NCBI GenBank assembly: GCA_934621385.1
Contig: CAKTUI010000030.1
Location: forward strand, 1-33,964
Source of the DNA: an uncultured Kiritimatiellota bacterium
GTDB taxonomy: Bacteria > Verrucomicrobiota > Kiritimatiellia > RFP12 > UBA1067
DNA length: 33,964 nt
Direction: 5' to 3'
The position numbers were made by a program, and so were the translations under genes. Positions within the stretch are counted from its first letter, which is position 1. Each line of letters opens with the position of its first letter. The notes under the pieces were generated by a model. The model did no database searches. It was not told the origin of the DNA and worked only from the letters and a program-made list of their open reading frames with translations. Shown here piece by piece: positions 23,422 through 32,152 of this stretch.

Positions 23422-26400
23422 ATGGAATATGCTATCAATACTCCTGATATGAAGCGGACGGACATTCGGAAGATTCTGATTATCGGTGCGGGTCCAATTG
23501 TCATTGGACAGGGATGTGAGTTTGACTACTCCGGCGTTCAGGCGGTCAAGGTCCTCAAGAAGGAGGGGTACGAGGTCATCCTCGTGAACTCGAATCCGGC
23601 GACGGTCATGACCGACCCGGAGAGGGCGGATCGAACCTACATTGAGCCGCTGACGGTCGATGTGCTTCATGAGGTGATTCGCCGCGAGCGTCCCGATGCC
23701 GTACTCCCGACTCTGGGCGGGCAGACGGCACTGAATCTGGCCATGGAACTTGCGAAGACGGGTGTCCTGAAGCGTTATCATGTCGAACTCATCGGCGCAC
23801 AGGCCGAGGCCATTGAGCGAGCGGAGGATCGTGAGGAGTTCAAGGAGGCGATGCGCGAACTCGGGCTGGATATGCCCCAGTCGGGCAGTGCCCATTCGCT
23901 CGCCGAGGCCGCGGCCGTTGCCCGGACGATTGGCACATGGCCGCTGATTGTGCGCCCCGGCTTCACGCTGGGCGGTACGGGCGGTGGCATCGCCCACGAT
24001 GCGGCGGAGTTCCGCTCGATTGTGACGGGTGGGCTTGAGGCTTCGCTCAATCACGAGGTGCTGATTGAGGAGTCGCTGATTGGCTGGAAGGAATACGAGA
24101 TGGAGGTGATGCGCGATCGCGTGGGGAACGCCGTCATCGTTTGCTCGATTGAGAACATGGATCCGATGGGCGTGCATACGGGCGACTCCATCACGGTGGC
24201 TCCGATTCTGACGCTGACGGATCGTGAGTATCAGGTAATGCGCGATGATTCCATTCGCGTCCTTGAGAAGATTGGCATCGAGACGGGCGGTTCGAACGTC
24301 CAGTGGGCGGTGAATCCGAAGACGGGGCGACGCATTATTATTGAGATGAACCCACGGGTTTCCCGTTCGTCCGCTCTCGCGTCGAAGGCAACGGGCTTTC
24401 CGATTGCCAAGATTGCCGCGTTGCTGGCCGTCGGTTACACGCTTGATGAGATTAAGAATGACATCACGGGGACGACACCTGCCTGCTTTGAACCGGCTCT
24501 CGACTATGTCGTTGTTAAGATACCGCGTTTTGCCTTCGAGAAGTTCCCGGGTGCGGACACGCGCCTTGGGACGCAGATGAAGGCCGTTGGCGAGGTGATG
24601 GCCATTGGGCGTACATTTAAGGAAGCCTACCAGAAAGCCGTCCGCTCATTGGAGGCTCCCTTGCGCTATCATGACGCATCGAGTTATGACCCGTGGTTCC
24701 GCCGCGAACTGGCGGAGATTGACGCCTTTCGGGATTACCTCGTCACATTTGCTGCCAAGTCTCAAGGCGAGGGGCTTCCGGCGGACATCCTTCGCCAGGC
24801 GAAGGTCATGGGATTTTCGGATAAGGACATCGCGGCCGCCTTGGGTGTGGAGGAAACCGCCGTTCGCGCCCAGCGGCAGACGCTCGGTCTGCATCCGACC
24901 TACGGTGCTGTCGACACCTGCGCCGGCGAGTTTGAGGCCCGTACGCCCTATTATTATGGAACGTATGGGTGGGAGGATGCGGTTCGGACTGCTTCGAAGA
25001 AAGGGACGAAACCCCGCATCATGGTCTTGGGTGGTGGACCGAACCGCATTGGGCAGGGCATTGAGTTCGATTGGTGCTGCTGTCATGCGGCCTTCGCCCT
25101 TCGGGAGCGCGGCTATGAGGTCGTCATGGTCAATTCCAACCCCGAGACCGTTTCGACCGACTACGATACCTCTGATCGGCTCTACTTCGAGCCGCTGACC
25201 TTTGAAGACGTGATGGAGATTTACGAACGGGAGGCCTGTAGCGGGGTGATTGTTCAGTATGGCGGGCAGACTCCGCTCAACCTTGCCGCACGTCTGAAGG
25301 CTGCCGGGGCGAATGTCGTCGGTACATCGCCGGAGGACATTGATTTGGCGGAGGATAGGGACTTCTTCCGTGCACTCGTCAATGAGGTTGGCATGAGGCA
25401 GCCGGCCAGCGGAATCGCCCATTCGGTCGATGATGCGCGGCGAATTGCTCGCGAGATTGGTTATCCCGTCCTGGTTCGCCCGAGTTTTGTGTTGGGCGGA
25501 CGCGGCATGGCGATTGTCTATGCCGAGTCGGAACTGGACGAGTATGTGGCGGAAGCGGTGGAGGCTTCCGAAGGCAAGCCCATCCTGATTGACAAGTTTC
25601 TTGAGAATGCCATTGAACTTGACGTGGACTGCATTTCCGATGGTGAGACGACGGTCGTCGGGGCCGTGCTGGAACACATCGAGGCGGCGGGATGCCATTC
25701 GGGCGATGCGGCGGCCATGACCCCTCCGTGTCACCTGAAGCCGGAAACCCTGGCTGAGGTGAAGCGCTATGCACACATCTTTGCCAAGCGACTGCATGTC
25801 ATTGGGCTGATGAACCTTCAGTTAGCCGTGAAGGACGACGAACTTTGGATGATTGAGGTAAATCCGCGCGCTTCTCGGACGGTCCCGTTCGTTTCGAAGG
25901 CGATAGGCGTTCCACTGGCTGGTTACGCCGCACGGTGCATGGTCGGCGAAAAGCTGAAGGACATAGGCTTTACGACAGAGGTCAAGTTGCCCTACGCCTG
26001 TGTCAAGGAGGCGGTCTTCCCATTTGTAAAGTTCCCTGGAGCGCGCATTTCGCTTTCGCCAGAAATGAAGTCGACGGGAGAGGTGATGTCGATCGACATC
26101 GATCCAGAGCTCGCCTACTTCAAGAGCCAGATTGCGGCTGGTAGCCCCTTACCGAAGGGCGGTGAAATCTTCTTGTCTCTCCGGGACGAGGATAAGGAGG
26201 AGGGCGTGGCACTTGCGGCTGAGCTCGTCCGTCTCGGCTATGGCATCTACGCGACACGCGGCACGTCGACGAAACTCTGGGAGCGCGGCATTCCGAGCAA
26301 GGCGATCTTCCGTGTCTCGCGGGGTCGGCCGAATGCGGTGGACTTACTGAAGGCTCACGCCGTCCAGTGGATTGTCAGTACGGCGGAATACGGACGGGAG

Positions 26401-26571
26401 GCGACGGAAGATAATATCCGTCTCCGTTCTGCCGCGATTGCGAACGGCGTTCCTCTGACGACGACGCTGGCTGGATTCCGGGCGGCTGTTGCGGGCCTTG
26501 CTGAAAATGGGTCACTTGGCGAAGTCGCAGTCTGTACCTTGCAGGAGTATCACTCAAGCCTCTCGGCCTGA
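23422..26571 (+). CDS. carB: Carbamoyl-phosphate synthase large subunit
   Basis: The 1049-aa enzyme makes carbamoyl phosphate from bicarbonate, ammonia and two ATP. It has the N-terminal half (KILIIGAGPIVIGQGCEFDYSG, ATP-grasp with VRPGFTLGGTGGG), the oligomerisation region (about 410-550), a second ATP-grasp half (IMVLGGGPNRIGQGIEFDWCC, VRPSFVLGGRGM) and a C-terminal MGS regulatory domain (YATRGTSTKLWERGI). Homologues usually begin near KRTDI, so ATG 23449 is possible; ATG 23422 adds nine residues, and neither has a clear ribosome-binding site (AAGGAG lies at 23375-23380, too far away). The small subunit gene carA is not in the window. It is the last gene before a strong terminator. Confidence 0.94.
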   Translation: MEYAINTPDMKRTDIRKILIIGAGPIVIGQGCEFDYSGVQAVKVLKKEGYEVILVNSNPATVMTDPERADRTYIEPLTVDVLHEVIRRERPDAVLPTLGGQTALNLAMELAKTGVLKRYHVELIGAQAEAIERAEDREEFKEAMRELGLDMPQSGSAHSLAEAAAVARTIGTWPLIVRPGFTLGGTGGGIAHDAAEFRSIVTGGLEASLNHEVLIEESLIGWKEYEMEVMRDRVGNAVIVCSIENMDPMGVHTGDSITVAPILTLTDREYQVMRDDSIRVLEKIGIETGGSNVQWAVNPKTGRRIIIEMNPRVSRSSALASKATGFPIAKIAALLAVGYTLDEIKNDITGTTPACFEPALDYVVVKIPRFAFEKFPGADTRLGTQMKAVGEVMAIGRTFKEAYQKAVRSLEAPLRYHDASSYDPWFRRELAEIDAFRDYLVTFAAKSQGEGLPADILRQAKVMGFSDKDIAAALGVEETAVRAQRQTLGLHPTYGAVDTCAGEFEARTPYYYGTYGWEDAVRTASKKGTKPRIMVLGGGPNRIGQGIEFDWCCCHAAFALRERGYEVVMVNSNPETVSTDYDTSDRLYFEPLTFEDVMEIYEREACSGVIVQYGGQTPLNLAARLKAAGANVVGTSPEDIDLAEDRDFFRALVNEVGMRQPASGIAHSVDDARRIAREIGYPVLVRPSFVLGGRGMAIVYAESELDEYVAEAVEASEGKPILIDKFLENAIELDVDCISDGETTVVGAVLEHIEAAGCHSGDAAAMTPPCHLKPETLAEVKRYAHIFAKRLHVIGLMNLQLAVKDDELWMIEVNPRASRTVPFVSKAIGVPLAGYAARCMVGEKLKDIGFTTEVKLPYACVKEAVFPFVKFPGARISLSPEMKSTGEVMSIDIDPELAYFKSQIAAGSPLPKGGEIFLSLRDEDKEEGVALAAELVRLGYGIYATRGTSTKLWERGIPSKAIFRVSRGRPNAVDLLKAHAVQWIVSTAEYGREATEDNIRLRSAAIANGVPLTTTLAGFRAAVAGLAENGSLGEVAVCTLQEYHSSLSA

Positions 26572-26606
26572 TGAGTGTGGCAATGATGAACGAAGACCAA
26601 CAACTG

Positions 26607-26640
26607 AATGCTCCGAGGGGATTGCCTCGGGGCATTTTTG
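26607..26640 (+). terminator. Rho-independent terminator after carB
   Basis: AATGCTCCGAGG (26607-26618) pairs with CCTCGGGGCATT (26625-26636) with one T-G pair and a 6-base loop. A T-run at 26635-26639 follows. Confidence 0.9.
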
Positions 26641-26721
26641 TTGCGGAAGGCATTTCACTCGGGCAGATGCCGCAGTCGCGCAAGTTTTCTCCGTTCGGGA
26701 GTCACCTGTGAAAGCTGATTA

Positions 26722-26730
26722 TGGTATAAT
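26722..26730 (+). promoter_or_regulatory. Extended -10 promoter of pyrB
   Basis: TGGTATAAT at 26722-26730. The ATG is 38 bases on, leaving a leader of about 30 bases with AAAAGG and GAGG stretches, so this mRNA is not leaderless. Confidence 0.75.
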
Positions 26731-26768
26731 GTGCGGCAACAAAAGGTATTGTTTGATTCGAGGTAGTT

Positions 26769-27845
26769 ATGGCAAAATTGACTGAAATTAGCTGGGAAGA
26801 CTTCGAAAATCTCCCTTTGACGGAAAAGACACCCTATCTTGAGCGCACGGAAGGGGACGGGTTGCCCTACCACACGCTGTTTGCCCAGCAATTTGACCGA
26901 GGCCTTCTGGAGCGGCTGTGTGCCCTGGCAAACCGCATTCGCTTCATTAACAAGTCTCGCGAAGGGGCGCTTTACCTGAAGAGTGTTTTGGCGCATAAGC
27001 GGGCGATGCTTTACTTTTCGCAGCCGAGCTCACGGACATTCCTCTCCCATTTGGCGGCGTGTCAGATTCTGGGTCTGACGACGGGTTCCGTGCGGGATGC
27101 GGCGACCTCCTCTGAGTTCAAGGGTGAATCGCACGAAGACTCCATCCGTACGTTCAGTTCCTATTTTGACATGATTATCATGCGCAGCCCCGAGCGGGGT
27201 CTTGCCGAGCGTATGGTGTGGGAACTTTCGAATTCATCGCGTCCGATTTCAATTCTCAATGCGGGTTCGGGCAAGGATCAGCACCCGACGCAGGCCCTGC
27301 TCGACATCTACACCTTGATTCGCTCCTTTGAGGATAAGGGCGGCATCGACGGGCGTACCGTCACCTTCTGCGGTGACCTGATGCGTGGGCGGACGGTTCG
27401 GTCGCTGAGTTATTTGCTTACGAACTTCAAGAATGTGCGGCAGATTTTCGTGGCCCCACAGGAATTGCAGGTTCCGGCGGATGTCGTGATGGTTCTGGCG
27501 AAGAAGGGTGTTGAGTTTGAGGTGACGGATAACCTGCAGGAGGCGGTCAAGGTCTCCGATGCGGTCTACATGACGCGCATTCAGGATGAGTGGGATGCTG
27601 CGAAGGGGGCTTCCGCCAAGATTGACACATCGCGCTTCAAGTTCGGTGCTGACGAGCTGGCCCTTCTCAAGAAGGACGGCATCATCATGCATCCGTTGCC
27701 GCGCCGTGATGAGATTGCGACCTGCTGCGATCACGACCCGCGTGCCATGTACTGGCGGCAGATGCGCAATGGAATGTGGATTCGTGCCGCGCTCATTGCC
27801 GCGACATTTGGCTATGAGAAGGAAATCATGAACTGTGGCTACTGA
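26769..27845 (+). CDS. pyrB: Aspartate carbamoyltransferase catalytic subunit
   Basis: The 358-aa enzyme joins carbamoyl phosphate and aspartate. The carbamoyl-phosphate site is SQPSSRTFLSHLAA, the second is HPTQALLDIYT, and HPLPRRDEI lies near the C-terminus. It is about 45 residues longer than the Escherichia coli catalytic chain, with a longer N-terminal segment (LTEISWEDFENLPLTEKTPYL) and C-terminal tail. No pyrI regulatory gene is adjacent. Its product carbamoyl-aspartate is the substrate of the pyrC enzyme encoded in a different operon here. Confidence 0.93.
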   Translation: MAKLTEISWEDFENLPLTEKTPYLERTEGDGLPYHTLFAQQFDRGLLERLCALANRIRFINKSREGALYLKSVLAHKRAMLYFSQPSSRTFLSHLAACQILGLTTGSVRDAATSSEFKGESHEDSIRTFSSYFDMIIMRSPERGLAERMVWELSNSSRPISILNAGSGKDQHPTQALLDIYTLIRSFEDKGGIDGRTVTFCGDLMRGRTVRSLSYLLTNFKNVRQIFVAPQELQVPADVVMVLAKKGVEFEVTDNLQEAVKVSDAVYMTRIQDEWDAAKGASAKIDTSRFKFGADELALLKKDGIIMHPLPRRDEIATCCDHDPRAMYWRQMRNGMWIRAALIAATFGYEKEIMNCGY

Positions 27846-27902
27846 GTCCGCAGTTCAACTCTTGCGGATGGGCTAACCTAACGACAACTGTTTGATTCTG
27901 AA

Positions 27903-29924
27903 ATGAACGAGAGCGCATTCTTCCAGGACTTGGCCATGCTGATGTCGGTGGCTGGACTTGTCTCGGTCGTCTTTGCCAAACTTCGCTGGCCAAAGGTTCT
28001 TGGTTACATCTTTGCGGGTGTCATCATGAGTGCGCACACGTGGGGTGGCAGTTTCCTGGCAGATGCGCAATCCGTCAATACGATAGGTCAGTTGGGTGTC
28101 GTCTTCCTCATGTTCACGCTGGGACTTGGGTTTTCGACGTCGGAGTTGAAGCGAATCAAGAATGTGACGCTCCCGGTGGCATTGTTGGATACGGTTGTCA
28201 TGACCTGGATTGGCTATACGATCGGGCGGACATGCTTCGGGTGGGGGAGCGTTCCCTCGCTTTTCCTTGGCGCGGCCATTTGCGATTCAGCGACGACGAT
28301 GCTTGCCAAGATTATCGACGAGATGAAATGGTCGAACCGTCCCTTCGTCAAGTATGCAATCGGCACGTCGGTTTGCGAGGACATTATCTGCGTAGGCATT
28401 ATCGCGCTGATTACGGGCGTTGCCAATGGCGGGCACATGTCGCTCGGTTCTGCCGCGTTCTCGTTGGGTGGACTGTTCGTCTTCTTCCTCGCCGTCATTG
28501 TCTTCGGTTTTATCCTTGTGCCTCGGTTGCTGTCGTCTGTTTCCCGTACGCGGGATGACGAGGCACTGGTCCTGACGGTGCTGGGCTGTTGCTTCTTCAT
28601 TTCATGGGTGGCCTTCAAGTTCGAGTTCTCCCTGGCACTCGGAGCCTTTCTGATTGGCGTGGTTGCCTCGACGAGTGAGATTCGTCATCGGATCCTCGCC
28701 CTGGTTGCTCCGCTCCGCTCGATGTTTGCGGCTGTTTTCTTCGTGTCAATTGGTCTTTTGGTGAACCCGGCATCTTGCTGGGAGCATCTGCCGTCAATTC
28801 TCCTCCTGTCGGGAGTTGTCGTGGTTGGGAAGTTCCTGAACTGTTCGCTTGGAGCCTTGATTTCAGGCGAGACGGTCAAGACCTCGGTGCAGATGGGTAT
28901 GGGGCTTTCGCAGATTGGCGAGTTCGCCTTTATGGTTGCCATTCTCTACGTGGGGACAACGGGGGACCAATCGTGTCCCATGTACGATATCGTTGTTTCG
29001 GTTTCCCTGCTGACGACACTTCTGAATCCGTTGATGCTGAGGTGGTCCGAACCAGTTGGCACATGGGTTGAGAGCCATATCCCCGGTGGGCTTGCGCGGC
29101 GGATGGAGACATACCGTGGCCTTGTGGCGAAGTACCATGGTACGACCAAGGCCGATTCGGCGCACCGTGAAATCCGCAACGGGGTGATTGAACTTGGGGT
29201 TATTGCCGTCCTTGTGTTTGCAATTGCCGTTGCGTTCTCGCTGTTGAATGGGCGGGACTGGTCGAATTTCTCCACTTTCTTTGACGCGCACAAGCGTTTC
29301 TTCTTCTGCCTTGGCGCGAACATCATCATCGTTGGGATGCTCGCCCCCGTCGTACGAATCGCTCGACGGCTTGGAGAGCGGATTGGACAGGTTCTTGTCG
29401 TTGGGGAGGAGTCGTGGCAGCAGGCCGTGCGCCGCGTCATTCTGCTTGTCGTTCTTGGGGCCGTCATAGGGCTTTTCTTCATTGAGACGACGATGATCAA
29501 TGTCAACCTTGCACCGGCGGAGCCATGGGCAAAGGCGGCGATTGTCGTCCTGCTTCTCTTTGCGGCGGTCTTTGGCTGGCGGTTCTTCCTCAAGGCGGGC
29601 CAGCGTGCGGCGACGCGCTTCAACGAGGCCCTTGATGCCGATGAGCGTCTGGCCAAGCTTGGTGACATGCTGACGCTGACGGTGCCGGCGAATACACTCC
29701 ATCGTCTGCCGCTTGGCATCTCTTCCCCGGCTATTGGCGGAACGGTCGTGACGCTCAACATCCGAGCCAAGACGGGGGCGACAATCGTCTCCATCGAGCG
29801 CGACGGTCGGGTGATTCGGAACATCGGCCCGGATGTCGATTTTCGCGTGGGAGATGTACTGGTTGCGATTGGCGAGGGTGCGCAAATTGCCGCGCTGAAG
29901 GATCTTCTCGGCATTACCGCCTGA
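27903..29924 (+). CDS. CPA2-type monovalent cation:proton antiporter with RCK-C domain
   Basis: The 673-aa product has about 12 N-terminal membrane helices (roughly 10-390) with the family's ASFLIGVVAST-like and AICDSATTMLAKI segments, matching KefB/GerN-type antiporters. A further hydrophobic region (about 425-570, four segments) is unusual for simple members. Residues about 590-673 form an RCK_C/TrkA_C domain (LTVPANTLHRLPLGI, GDVLVAIGEGAQIAALKDLL) that would gate transport by ligand binding. The full Rossmann RCK_N domain is missing. It follows pyrB after 57 bases and may be cotranscribed with it. Confidence 0.85.
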   Translation: MNESAFFQDLAMLMSVAGLVSVVFAKLRWPKVLGYIFAGVIMSAHTWGGSFLADAQSVNTIGQLGVVFLMFTLGLGFSTSELKRIKNVTLPVALLDTVVMTWIGYTIGRTCFGWGSVPSLFLGAAICDSATTMLAKIIDEMKWSNRPFVKYAIGTSVCEDIICVGIIALITGVANGGHMSLGSAAFSLGGLFVFFLAVIVFGFILVPRLLSSVSRTRDDEALVLTVLGCCFFISWVAFKFEFSLALGAFLIGVVASTSEIRHRILALVAPLRSMFAAVFFVSIGLLVNPASCWEHLPSILLLSGVVVVGKFLNCSLGALISGETVKTSVQMGMGLSQIGEFAFMVAILYVGTTGDQSCPMYDIVVSVSLLTTLLNPLMLRWSEPVGTWVESHIPGGLARRMETYRGLVAKYHGTTKADSAHREIRNGVIELGVIAVLVFAIAVAFSLLNGRDWSNFSTFFDAHKRFFFCLGANIIIVGMLAPVVRIARRLGERIGQVLVVGEESWQQAVRRVILLVVLGAVIGLFFIETTMINVNLAPAEPWAKAAIVVLLLFAAVFGWRFFLKAGQRAATRFNEALDADERLAKLGDMLTLTVPANTLHRLPLGISSPAIGGTVVTLNIRAKTGATIVSIERDGRVIRNIGPDVDFRVGDVLVAIGEGAQIAALKDLLGITA

Positions 29925-30420
29925 GGATTCTATTGCTCGTCTTGATATAGGTATCGCCATTTTCAAGTCCTGAGCGGGCGAGCGTCGGAATTCCGCCGCG
30001 AGGGGAACAACTATGGAATACATACTTGCCTTTCGTGGCCCATTTAACCTGCCGCGGAAGTGGTTTCCTTGGCGGCGATGCGGCAAAACGGCGAAAGGAC
30101 GGGGACAGTGCCCCGCCCGTGGGAATGAACCACGGAACAAACACACTGAAAACACGGAAGGCGAAGGATGGAAGCCCGCTTGGAAGCGGAAGCGGCGGAG
30201 TGCAGGAGAGGAGGGCGGGAAAAGCCTCACTGCGCAGGCGTTCTGAAGGCGCGGGCGCGGCACTTTGGATGACTCGTCGGACGGCAAAACCCGCGAACGC
30301 CACGATGCCGACGGGCGGCGGCAGTCCGGCAAACCATCTGCCGCGTTTCGAACTGAGGATGGTCTGTCTTTTCTCCGGGGCGAGCGGCAGCTTCGCGCAA
30401 ACCCCCGAGCGGGCAGTTTG
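29925..30420. other. Intergenic region between the antiporter and rph
   Basis: About 495 bases without a convincing gene. Several short open frames cross it, but they have repeat-derived, arginine- and proline-rich translations. The content is a short unassigned stretch (29925-30104) and then the dispersed repeat copy. Confidence 0.55.
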
Positions 30421-30421
30421 T
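30105..30421. repeat. Dispersed repeat copy (CCACGGAA/CACGGAAGG type) upstream of rph
   Basis: The segment shares several blocks with 33541-33897 in the same orientation: CCACGGAAC... ACACGGAAGG at 30131-30161, GGGAAAAGCC, GGCGCGGGCGCGGCACTTTG near 30248-30267, CCATCTGCCGCGTT, and a final AGTTTGT at 30415-30421. It resembles the widespread dispersed repeats whose translations read HTEHTE or NHGG. The element ends one base before the TATAAT-bearing promoter of rph. No transposase is encoded. Confidence 0.7.
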
Positions 30422-30429
30422 GGTATAAT
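30421..30429 (+). promoter_or_regulatory. Extended -10 promoter of rph, leaderless spacing
   Basis: TGGTATAAT at 30421-30429, with exactly 8 bases between TATAAT and ATG 30438. The upstream 5 bases (GTTTG) plus the promoter are identical to 118-131 in front of the HU-like gene. Confidence 0.8.
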
Positions 30430-30437
30430 CTTCTGCC

Positions 30438-31133
30438 ATGAAGAAGTCGACTGAATTGAGGAAGATTGAGATTGTCCGCAACTTCACGAAGTATGCGGCA
30501 GGAAGCGTGCTCATCAAGTGGGGGAATACCTGGGTCTTGTGCACGGCGAGTGTCAGCACGAAAGTGCCGCCGTTTCTTAAGGATTCGGGTCGAGGCTGGG
30601 TGACGGCCGAATATTCGATGCTCCCGTCCTGCACACCCGAGCGCAAGGATCGCGACATCAAGAAACTCAAGCAGGACGCCCGGTCGACGGAGATTCAGCG
30701 CCTTGTTGGCCGTGCCCTGCGGGCGGCGGTTGACATGGAGGCCCTTGGTGAGCGGCAGATTACCATCGACTGCGACGTCCTCCAGGCGGATGGCGGTACG
30801 CGATGCGCCTCCATTACGGGTGGGATGCTCGCGCTGGAAGATGCCGTGGCGAAGTTGATGGCGGACAAGGTGATAGAAAAGAATCCGATTGTCCATCGCG
30901 TCGCGGCGGTTTCGGTTGGCGTATGCGAAGGCAAGCCGACGCTGGATCTCGACTATGCACACGATTCGACGGCGGAAGTGGATCTCAATGTCGTCATGAC
31001 GGATGACGGACGCTTTGTTGAACTACAGGGAACGGCGGAGCACAACCCGTTTACGGCCGAACACCTTGAGTCCATGCTGTCCCTGGCGCGGAAGGGGTTG
31101 GGCCGTATCTTCAAGTTGACGCGGAAGCAGTGA
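30438..31133 (+). CDS. rph: Ribonuclease PH
   Basis: The 231-aa phosphorolytic 3'-exonuclease trims tRNA precursors. Family marks are KYAAGSVLIKWGNTWVLCTASV, GWVTAEYSMLP, STEIQRLVGRALRAAVD, DCDVLQADGGTRCASITG, and STAEVDLNVVMTDDG. It is slightly short at the N-terminus, where the usual RxDGR stretch is reduced to MKKSTELRKIEI. The start lies 8 bases after the -10 element, and the stop overlaps the amidase start by TGATG. Confidence 0.93.
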   Translation: MKKSTELRKIEIVRNFTKYAAGSVLIKWGNTWVLCTASVSTKVPPFLKDSGRGWVTAEYSMLPSCTPERKDRDIKKLKQDARSTEIQRLVGRALRAAVDMEALGERQITIDCDVLQADGGTRCASITGGMLALEDAVAKLMADKVIEKNPIVHRVAAVSVGVCEGKPTLDLDYAHDSTAEVDLNVVMTDDGRFVELQGTAEHNPFTAEHLESMLSLARKGLGRIFKLTRKQ

Positions 31134-32152
31134 TGATGTCGGCTTCTCTTCTTTTCGCGGCGCTTTTTGTAGCCTTTCCGCGTGAGGGGTCCGTCTTGCC
31201 GTCGGTGGAGCGGTGCTATGTGACGGGTGCCGTCTCAAGGGGGGCTACGAATGTGACCGTCAATGGAGTGTCGGTTCCCGTTTTCAGGACGGGGGCGTGG
31301 GCGACACGCGTTGATGTTTCGGAAGGGACGAATGAATTGTGTGTGTGCGCGCAGTTTCCGGGGGGCGCGTCGTCCAATGTGGTGATTCGAACCGTTCGCG
31401 TTCGGCCGCGTCCTCAGCCCAAGCCCATCGCAACGAATGGATCGATGGCCGCTTCCCAGCCCGTTGAGAAGGTCTGGGCAAAACTTGCTTATGCGGGGGA
31501 TGTGCCGCGTCCGCGTCCGTTTGGTAAGTCACCAGGGGAGATTACGGTCTTCGTTGATGCTGGACATGGTGGGGCAAAGGACCTCGGGGCCATTTCGCCG
31601 CATGGCGGAAACGAGAAGGATGTGAACCTGCTCTTGGCAAAGGCCGTTCGTGCGGCACTTGAGGGATTGGGCTACCATGTGGTGATGACGCGAGAGGACG
31701 ACCGGGCCGTTCCGCTGTACGAGCGGCCTCGTGCCGCCCATGAGATGGGGGCGGATGCCTTCATTTCAATTCATCACAATGCGCCGGCGGTGGATGGTGA
31801 CGCCGCGTCGATTCGGTATTCGGCGGTCTACGCATGGAATCCGATTGGCGAGGCACTTGCAAAGGCCGTCGCCAATCGGATGGCGGCATCACAGGGGGAG
31901 GACTTTCCCTCGCGTGGCGTTCTTCATGCGAACTTTGCCGTGACGCGCAGCCCTGAGATCCCGAGTTGCCTTGTTGAGGCGGACTTCATTACGCACCCGG
32001 CCGGTGAAGAGGCTGCCTGGTCCTCCGCCGTTCGCGAGAAAGTCGCCGCGTCAATCGCCGCTGGTTTTGACGACTGGTGTAGGGCAAAGCCAGCGGATGG
32101 GGACGACAAGCAGCAGTCCGAGAAAATGATTTCAAAGGAAGACAACAAATGA
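31133..32152 (+). CDS. N-acetylmuramoyl-L-alanine amidase (Amidase_3)
   Basis: The 339-aa product is a zinc-dependent peptidoglycan amidase, which cuts the bond between muramic acid and L-alanine. The N-terminus (MMSASLLFAALFVAFP) looks like a signal peptide. Residues about 25-120 form a beta-rich region with no clear family. The catalytic domain begins near ITVFVDAGHGG; zinc ligands are His145, Glu161 (NEKDVN) and His214 (SIHHNA), and catalytic Glu282 lies in LVEADFI. ATG 31133 overlaps the rph stop (TGATG); GTG 31130 and ATG 31136 are alternatives. The stop overlaps the following acyltransferase by ATGA, so envelope genes are coupled to rph. Confidence 0.9.
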   Translation: MMSASLLFAALFVAFPREGSVLPSVERCYVTGAVSRGATNVTVNGVSVPVFRTGAWATRVDVSEGTNELCVCAQFPGGASSNVVIRTVRVRPRPQPKPIATNGSMAASQPVEKVWAKLAYAGDVPRPRPFGKSPGEITVFVDAGHGGAKDLGAISPHGGNEKDVNLLLAKAVRAALEGLGYHVVMTREDDRAVPLYERPRAAHEMGADAFISIHHNAPAVDGDAASIRYSAVYAWNPIGEALAKAVANRMAASQGEDFPSRGVLHANFAVTRSPEIPSCLVEADFITHPAGEEAAWSSAVREKVAASIAAGFDDWCRAKPADGDDKQQSEKMISKEDNK

